From contig NC_065887.2 in NCBI RefSeq assembly GCF_932274485.2, forward strand, positions 43,853,201 through 43,917,200: a DNA stretch of 64,000 nt. The letters are read 5' to 3'. The stretch's first letter is position 1. Every line of letters begins with the position of its first letter. The notes under the pieces were generated by a model that was not told the origin of the DNA, made no database searches, and saw only the letters and a list, made by a program, of their open reading frames with translations. Origin of the DNA: Patella vulgata (Eukaryota > Mollusca > Gastropoda > Patellidae). The translations under genes and the position numbers were made by a program. Positions 43,570 to 64,000 of this stretch are shown here, in pieces.

Positions 43570-43823
43570 ACGGGGGAGGGAGGGAGAGAGATTTAACATC
43601 CACTCGACACAAACTAGGTCATTTCGGGACTAACATATGGTTCAATTTTATTTCAATAATACGCTTGCACGTAGGGGTCTTTATGAGAGGAAACCGGAGA
43701 AAACCCACGAGGTTGGACAGGAGACCCAACACCTTATCTCGTACACTCGGGGAATCGAAACCACGCCAGTTGACTCAATGACGGGCCTTGTAATACATCG
43801 CGCACACGCTAACCATTCCCACC
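43570..43823 (-). mobile_element. SINE-2, minus-strand copy
   Basis: The complement of SINE-2 is complete from the (AG)n tail through AGTCAATGACG to the tRNA-like head next to a poly-C run. Confidence 0.85.
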
Positions 43824-44208
43824 CCCCCCACCCCCACACCATGGAACAATTCAGGTCCAACTGGCAGGCTGTCCGCGACCGGGTAATAAAATCAAAGAAG
43901 AATCACATTATTTTGAAATGGTATCGGACATTAAATTTTAAAAAATTGACCCAGTTCTTTTATAGAAGTAAGGTCCGTCGGCCCATATATCAACACAAAT
44001 TTCATGGTATTCAGTAAGATTTTGAATATTGTTTGCTGTACAAAGTGTCGTACTAAATTTAAATTCATCCATTCTTATGTTTTGGCGATTTAATATGTCT
44101 CCCTTTCTCAAATTTCTTAAATTGATTGACTGTTGACCCTAAACGGTCTGATACAATTCTATTTTAGATGGGTAAAATATAAATGAAGGAATATGTTTTT
44201 ATTTGTAG

Positions 44209-59028
<14,820 letters not shown>

Positions 59029-59037
<9 letters not shown>

Positions 59038-59212
59038 TTATACGGCCATTGAGGCAAGGGGTGGTGTCAGATGTTATTACTGTATAGTTATACGGCCATT
59101 GGGGGAAGGGGTGGTGTCAGATGTTATTACTGTATAGTTATACGGCCATTGGGGGAAGGGGTGGTGTCAGATGTTATTACTGTATAGTTATACGCCATTG
59201 GGGGAAGGGGGG
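59029..59212. repeat. 50-base tandem repeat over the RTK stop codon
   Basis: Nearly four copies of TGTATAGTTATACGGCCATT plus GGGGAAGGGGTGGTGTCAGATG. The first copy supplies the TAG stop of the receptor. The last copy degrades into a poly-G run. Confidence 0.9.
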
Positions 59213-59400
59213 GGGGGGTATTCTCCTTTATGTACTTTAATATATAATGACCTGGGTACGTACATGATAACAGAGAGAAACTTGTGTCCCCGTCGTCAAG
59301 TCAATAATAAGAGCCTAGATGACCTCTGGAATGAACACAGATCCACAGTCTTTGTAAAGGCACAACATGCAAGATAATTCACAAAATAAAATTATAAATT
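59213..59400 (+). other. RTK 3' UTR with polyadenylation signal
   Basis: AATAAA at 59385-59390 is the first good signal after the stop. A 3' UTR open frame (about 59240-59377) would encode LCPRRQVNNKSLDDLWNEHR; it has no recognised domain. Confidence 0.5.
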
Positions 59401-60200
59401 GTATACTAGTATAATGTAAATAGTAATTAAACACATGACAGAAAACAACTTACATATTAATGTAAAATGAATGCATGTAATGTAATTTATATTCAATTTT
59501 TGAAAAAAATATTGTAATTTCTAAGAAATTATGTTCGGTGAAATACGTGAACAGTTCAGATTGAAGGGCAGTCGTTTTCGCCTGGTTAGTGCATTCTACA
59601 CGTTTTTTTTTACAATTATTATTATGTCGTTTGTGAATCAGCCTTTACTAATGACTTCCACATTGTGTTGTAGGATATGTTTTTATTTGTTCATTACAAA
59701 ATGTCACCCGAAACCTTAGGGTACACGACTCGTGTACTGATTATAAAATTTTAATTTTGTCTTAAATATTGGATATTAGGATTCTCTAGTTTCACGGCAA
59801 GATAACAACATCAAAATTGATTGAAATTGATCAATATTGAATTCTAATTCGTGTTTTTAATTTCGAATATTATGGAAAATATTGAGTTAGAGACTTAGCC
59901 CCTTTAAATTAATTGTAAATTTAAAACGGGGATCCCAATTGTCTGTAATCTAGCTAAAGAATAGAAAGACTTAAATTTCCGTGATGATTCGACACTTTAT
60001 AAATACTTTTAATTGATCCGATTGTTTTAATCAATAACTTGGTATCTACGAGGTTTGACAGCATTGCTATGTAATATACTGAAAGGAAATTTTCACGAAT
60101 CACTGATTTGAAGGTGTTGGCGAGGTATGAGCTCACGGGGGCCATAACAACTTTACTTTACCGTGAAACGTAAGGGTGCTGGGTCAGAATTGGACCATCG
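59401..60200. other. Intergenic, no gene recognised
   Basis: AT-rich with short open frames of no recognisable family on either strand. Confidence 0.5.
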
Positions 60201-60204
60201 TAAG

Positions 60205-60392
60205 GCAGTCTGACACGTTATCCGATAGAGCGTAAGGCAGTCTGACACGTTACCAGATAGAGCGTAAGGCAGTCTGACACGTTATCAGATAGAGCGTAAG
60301 GCAGTCTGACACGTTATCAGATAGAGCGTAAGGCAGTCTGACACGTTATCAGATAGAGCGTAAGGCAGTCTGACACGTTATCTGATAGAGTG
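60205..60392. repeat. 32-base tandem repeat, about six copies
   Basis: Unit GCGTAAGGCAGTCTGACACG plus TTATCAGATAGA, nearly perfect. Confidence 0.95.
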
Positions 60393-60549
60393 TAATGAAC
60401 CCCTCACAGTAGCCGCTCTGCGGTAAGCTGGCGACGTGCGATCTGGCAGATGTTCCCAGATGATAACCCTGTTTTACTAAGACGCTGTACACTGCCTGAT
60501 CTCTAGTGAACCTTGTCTACTAGAAACAATCGGCCAGTATCAGGGTAAT

Positions 60550-60767
60550 GTGATGGCATTCAAATCTTCTGGCGACCGCTCACTTAAACCAAACGATTCG
60601 ATACAGGGTGTTGGCCGACAATGTTCCATGGGATTTTCAAGCCTGACCCCCCCCCCCCCCGTCCCTCCTTGTCAGTGGTGCAATGCACAGTGTCTAGTCC
60701 TTCGAATGGTACAAAAAAACGAGATCAAGTGCATCACGCGACAGTTGAAATTCGAAATAAGTGTAAA
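60550..60767 (+). repeat. SINE-1-like diverged fragment
   Basis: CCTTGTCAGTGGTGCAATGC, AGTCCTTCGAATGGTAC and CGACAGTTGAAATTCGAAAT follow the SINE-1 middle. It runs into the 421-base duplicated block. Confidence 0.55.
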
Positions 60768-61186
60768 TGACGCCTTCTCGGTGTACAGGTATTTCGATAA
60801 TGTTCTATTCATTTGTTGTGAGTTTGGGCAAATTAACCTGTAGTGGGTTTACGCGATCGTGAAAACATCATTGTCACGTGCTATCGTCGTGTTCTGGCGA
60901 TTTAAATTCAGAATTGAATGATCAAAGTGTATCAATCAATGGAAGTTTGGTGTGTAATTCAAGATTTATTAAATAGGCTCTTTTCTAGACTTGGCTGTGG
61001 ACAAATGAACTGCTAGAAAATGTCTTTTATGATTATTGTTTCAATGAAAATAAATGGCTACAAATTTAAAGATTTAGATCTTTTATTATATTTTTGTTGC
61101 CTCGCCAAACTTATCTTTATTGCCTCCCTCCATCTCCTTCGTTACCTTGCATGGTCTGCCGTGCTGCCCCCACCCTCCCTCACACA
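60766..61186. repeat. 421-base duplicated block, copy 1
   Basis: It matches 62469-62889 without indels and with one mismatch noticed (AGGTATT versus ATGTATT near 60789). It spans AATGACGCC to CCTCACACA. No gene is evident inside. Confidence 0.95.
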
Positions 61187-61554
61187 TTTCCCCATTAATC
61201 TGGTCTGCCCTCTGTTTGCCCCCCCCCCCCCAATAATTTTAGAAAATGAAAAAAAGTATTTGTGATACGTTTCGATAATCAATACCTTCTACGGTGAATA
61301 AATCCCACATCCCCACTCAGTCATAAACTTGCATTTTGTAGAGCATTTCCGACAGTCTATTTTCCAAAATTTCTTGGGGAGGTCCCAAATGGACTCGCTA
61401 CTTTGGCGCTCACAAGGGGAATTCGTTGAGGTTCGCAAGTCCGTTTGTTTGACATTTTGTTCTCTGGTCGGATAAACTAGTGATCAGGCGACGGACGGTA
61501 CCTGGTCAGATCTATTTATCTCGACGATCGGTACCTGACTGAATACTGTCAGAC

Positions 61555-62065
61555 ATGGGCGTCACACATGGGGGGGGGGGGGGGGGTCCGACCCCCCAAT
61601 TGTTTTTCTGGGGGGTCTGAATATACTTGGACCCCCCCCCAAAATTTACATAGTAGGCCCAAACTCCTATTTATTTACAACAATTATTAGGATTAGTTAA
61701 GATTATATCTGTATAAAACCTGTACATATCCCAATATGGTTTACATTGCTAAAATAAAACACAGAGATAATCATCCTGGAAACGTGTGAAGTGAAAAGTA
61801 CCTGTGTTCCATAAAATTGTCTAGTTAGCCTGTCAGTAATATTTTGTTAATTTTTTTCTGCCACTTATCAGAGTGAATCCCATGTAGGTACCCAAAAACA
61901 TAACCGCCTAAACCAAATATTTATCGCCCGCTCAGCCAGCAACGTAACCATAATGCTTTTGCACGCGGTGCTTGTTTATATTTTTGAGAGGTTTTAAAAA
62001 AATGGGTTAGGGGTTAGGGTTGCGGACCCCCCCCCCCCAATATATATTTCACGGCTACGCCTCTG
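61555..62065. mobile_element. DNA element flanked by CTGTCAGAC
   Basis: About 511 bases between direct repeats CTGTCAGAC (61546-61554 and 62066-62074). The ends ATGGGCGTCACACATGGGGG and CACGGCTACGCCTCTG are roughly inverted. Poly-G and poly-C tracts adjoin each end. A telomere-like GGGTTAGGGGTTAGGGTT lies near 62004. It resembles hAT-type non-autonomous elements. Confidence 0.55.
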
Positions 62066-62334
62066 CTGTCAGACAGCATTTCCGTCATCTATTTTTCAAA
62101 AGGACTCCCTGCTTTGACGCTCGTGAGTGGGCTTCGTCGAGATTCGCAAGTCCGTTCGTTTGACACTTTACCTCAACGACCAGTGCCTAAAATACTGCCA
62201 GGCTGCATTACCGGCAACCTGTTTTTCAAAATTTCTGGGGGAGGCCCCCCCTACCCCTAGTTGAAGCTCGTGCCTTTGCCCCCTTAACCTTGGACTTTGC
62301 CCCAGCTTTGCCCCTCCAATCACCGACGGCTGGC

Positions 62335-62432
62335 GCCGCCACTGATCGTAGTACATTGTATGGCGAATGCATACATTCACTAGCCCAGTCGGTTCAGAAA
62401 AGTAGGACGTTAAACCCAATTTCATTTCTGAC
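62335..62432 (+). repeat. SINE-1 tail fragment
   Basis: GTACATTGTATGGCGAATGC, CACTAGCCCAGTCGGTTCAG and AGGACGTTAAACCCAATTTC match the SINE-1 3' end. Confidence 0.75.
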
Positions 62433-62468
62433 GACGGCTCTGGTAGCCATACCCTCTTGAAGTACCAC

Positions 62469-62889
62469 AATGACGCCTTCTCGGTGTACATGTATTTCGA
62501 TAATGTTCTATTCATTTGTTGTGAGTTTGGGCAAATTAACCTGTAGTGGGTTTACGCGATCGTGAAAACATCATTGTCACGTGCTATCGTCGTGTTCTGG
62601 CGATTTAAATTCAGAATTGAATGATCAAAGTGTATCAATCAATGGAAGTTTGGTGTGTAATTCAAGATTTATTAAATAGGCTCTTTTCTAGACTTGGCTG
62701 TGGACAAATGAACTGCTAGAAAATGTCTTTTATGATTATTGTTTCAATGAAAATAAATGGCTACAAATTTAAAGATTTAGATCTTTTATTATATTTTTGT
62801 TGCCTCGCCAAACTTATCTTTATTGCCTCCCTCCATCTCCTTCGTTACCTTGCATGGTCTGCCGTGCTGCCCCCACCCTCCCTCACACA
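62469..62889. repeat. 421-base duplicated block, copy 2
   Basis: Copy of 60766-61186, 1703 bases downstream in the same orientation. The flanks on both sides differ. Confidence 0.95.
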
Positions 62890-63410
62890 CTGACCTGTGG
62901 TCCTTCCCTGATCCTCCGTGTTGACCCCTTCCTACACCACAGAGACACACTGCCCTTAGTTACCTCCCCTGATACCTTGCCCCCCCCCCCTCCGCCTTCA
63001 CGCACACACACTGTCCTTTGTTACCTCCCCTGATACTCCGTATTCCCCCAGCCCCACGCAACACACACGGGCACACTGACCTTCCTTACCACCCCTTATC
63101 CTCCGTATTGCCCCTCCCCCCTTTCGTTACCGACTACTGATCCCTTGTTGCCTTCCCTGATCCCTTGTTGCCTCCCTCTCACCCCTTTCCTGGCCTTCCC
63201 TGATCCCTTGTTGCCTCCCTCTCACCCCTTTCCCGGCCTTCCCTCTCACCCCTTTCCTGACCTTCCCTGATCCCTTGTTGCCTCCCTCCACCCCTTTCCT
63301 TACCTCCCCTGATCCCTTGTTGCCCCACCCCCCGCCCCTTTACTTTCCTTACCTTATCCCATGTTGCCTCCCTCCACCTCTTTCCTTACCTTCCCTGTGG
63401 TGTCTCGAGC
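62890..63410. repeat. Pyrimidine-rich low-complexity tract
   Basis: Irregular repeats of CCTTCCCTGATCCCTTGTTG and CCTCCCTCTCACCCCTTTCC. Likely a degenerate minisatellite grown from the C-rich end of the duplicated block. Confidence 0.75.
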
Positions 63411-63667
63411 TTAAATATTCCTACTGACTTGGTCGTGGAGAATACCCCTTGTCGGACTCGACCGAGATTACATTCCTGGGGTCAAGGGTTCGATTGGAAT
63501 TAAAAATATAAAAAAATAAAACCCAGACATGACTTTCAACATTTTATCAATTTTTCAAAACATAAAAGGGTATATTTTAGTAAAATGGAACACAGACATT
63601 AAATCAAAAAGAAATTATCAAAAAAAAAATGGGTTAGAAGAAAATAGATTGTTGAAGAGTCTGAGAT

Positions 63668-63831
63668 TTAAACATTACAATTGCAGATCTTCCTATCGGC
63701 GTTGATATTGAGACCTTTCTTCAGGCAGTTTGCACAGCAGAGTTTCAAGTTGTTCAAACCTCCAACATAATCTGGATCGCAGTTGTTACACTGACTTCCC
63801 TTCCAGCAGTTCCCAGTCCAATCGTTACCAC
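63668..63831 (-). CDS. Last exon of a small cysteine-rich protein gene
   Basis: On the minus strand an AG acceptor (CTTTAAACAG) precedes an open frame in phase 1 that runs 53 codons to TAA (63668-63670). It reads GNDWTGNCWKGSQCNNCD, then a glycine-rich spacer, LCCANCLKKG and ICNCNV at the C-terminus. There are eight cysteines: C-x5-C-x2-C-x13-CC-x2-C-x13-C-x-C. Dense cysteines, short length and a phase-1 intron suggest a secreted disulfide-rich peptide whose signal-peptide exon lies beyond the window. I do not recognise the family. Codon content and the clean acceptor make it unlikely to be chance. Confidence 0.7.
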
Positions 63832-63904
63832 CTGTTTAAAGAATATTATGATAGCGTATAAACCAAGATGGCATTAGACTTTTTGTAGCGCTGAGAAATA
63901 TTAA

Positions 63905-64000
63905 AGATACATTATGGGAGTTCTCACTAATTTCTATAATAGTTAAAAACTAGATAATGTAATGGGAATTTCCTGAAACTTTCAATCAAATTGAACCACT
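63905..64000 (+). mobile_element. MITE-1, cut by window end
   Basis: TTAA at 63901-63904 followed by AGATACATTATGGGAG and the family body. It lies in the intron upstream of the cysteine-rich exon. Confidence 0.8.

Overview
The window looks like nuclear DNA of a marine mollusc, probably a gastropod. Genes are split into small exons with GT-AG introns, the background is AT-rich, and it is crowded with tRNA-derived SINEs, MITEs, minisatellites and broken transposons. The species cannot be named from sequence alone. I have no database search; family names rest on motifs read by eye.

Region 1 (about 2.0-24 kb, + strand) holds the 3' part of a spectraplakin gene (MACF1/dystonin/Shot family). Fifteen coding exons join in consistent phase from an ATG at 2163 to a stop at 23988, giving a predicted 747-residue short isoform. 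It has a private 24-residue N-terminus, about three spectrin repeats, one good and one decayed EF-hand, a complete GAS2 (GAR) microtubule-binding domain and a Ser/Thr/Pro/Arg-rich tail. An in-frame stop 33 bases before the ATG and a phase match to the first spectrin exon suggest an internal promoter. Longer plakin isoforms would start upstream of the window.

Region 2 (24-44 kb) has no convincing host gene. It holds a 2.08 kb palindrome with 740-base arms around a LINE 3' fragment, a broken copy of an uncharacterised repetitive protein family (31.2-33.4 kb), a Mutator-like transposase remnant (36.7-37.1 kb), SINEs, MITEs and a CRE-bearing tandem repeat.

Region 3 (44.2-59.04 kb, + strand) holds the 3' part of a receptor tyrosine kinase gene. 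Nine phase-consistent exons encode two tandem EGF-like modules, a short linker, a transmembrane helix and a complete kinase domain closest to the Trk/Ror/MuSK group. The N-terminus was not found. Its introns carry a 1.26 kb minisatellite, young SINEs with target-site duplications, LINE and Penelope-like remnants and nested MITEs.

Region 4 (59-64 kb) is repeat-rich and has a 421-base duplication with one mismatch. On the minus strand it contains the last exon of a small cysteine-rich protein gene (63668-63831).

The two large genes have no evident functional link. Spectraplakins couple microtubules to actin; the receptor presumably signals at the cell surface. Transposon traffic has shaped the introns of both.
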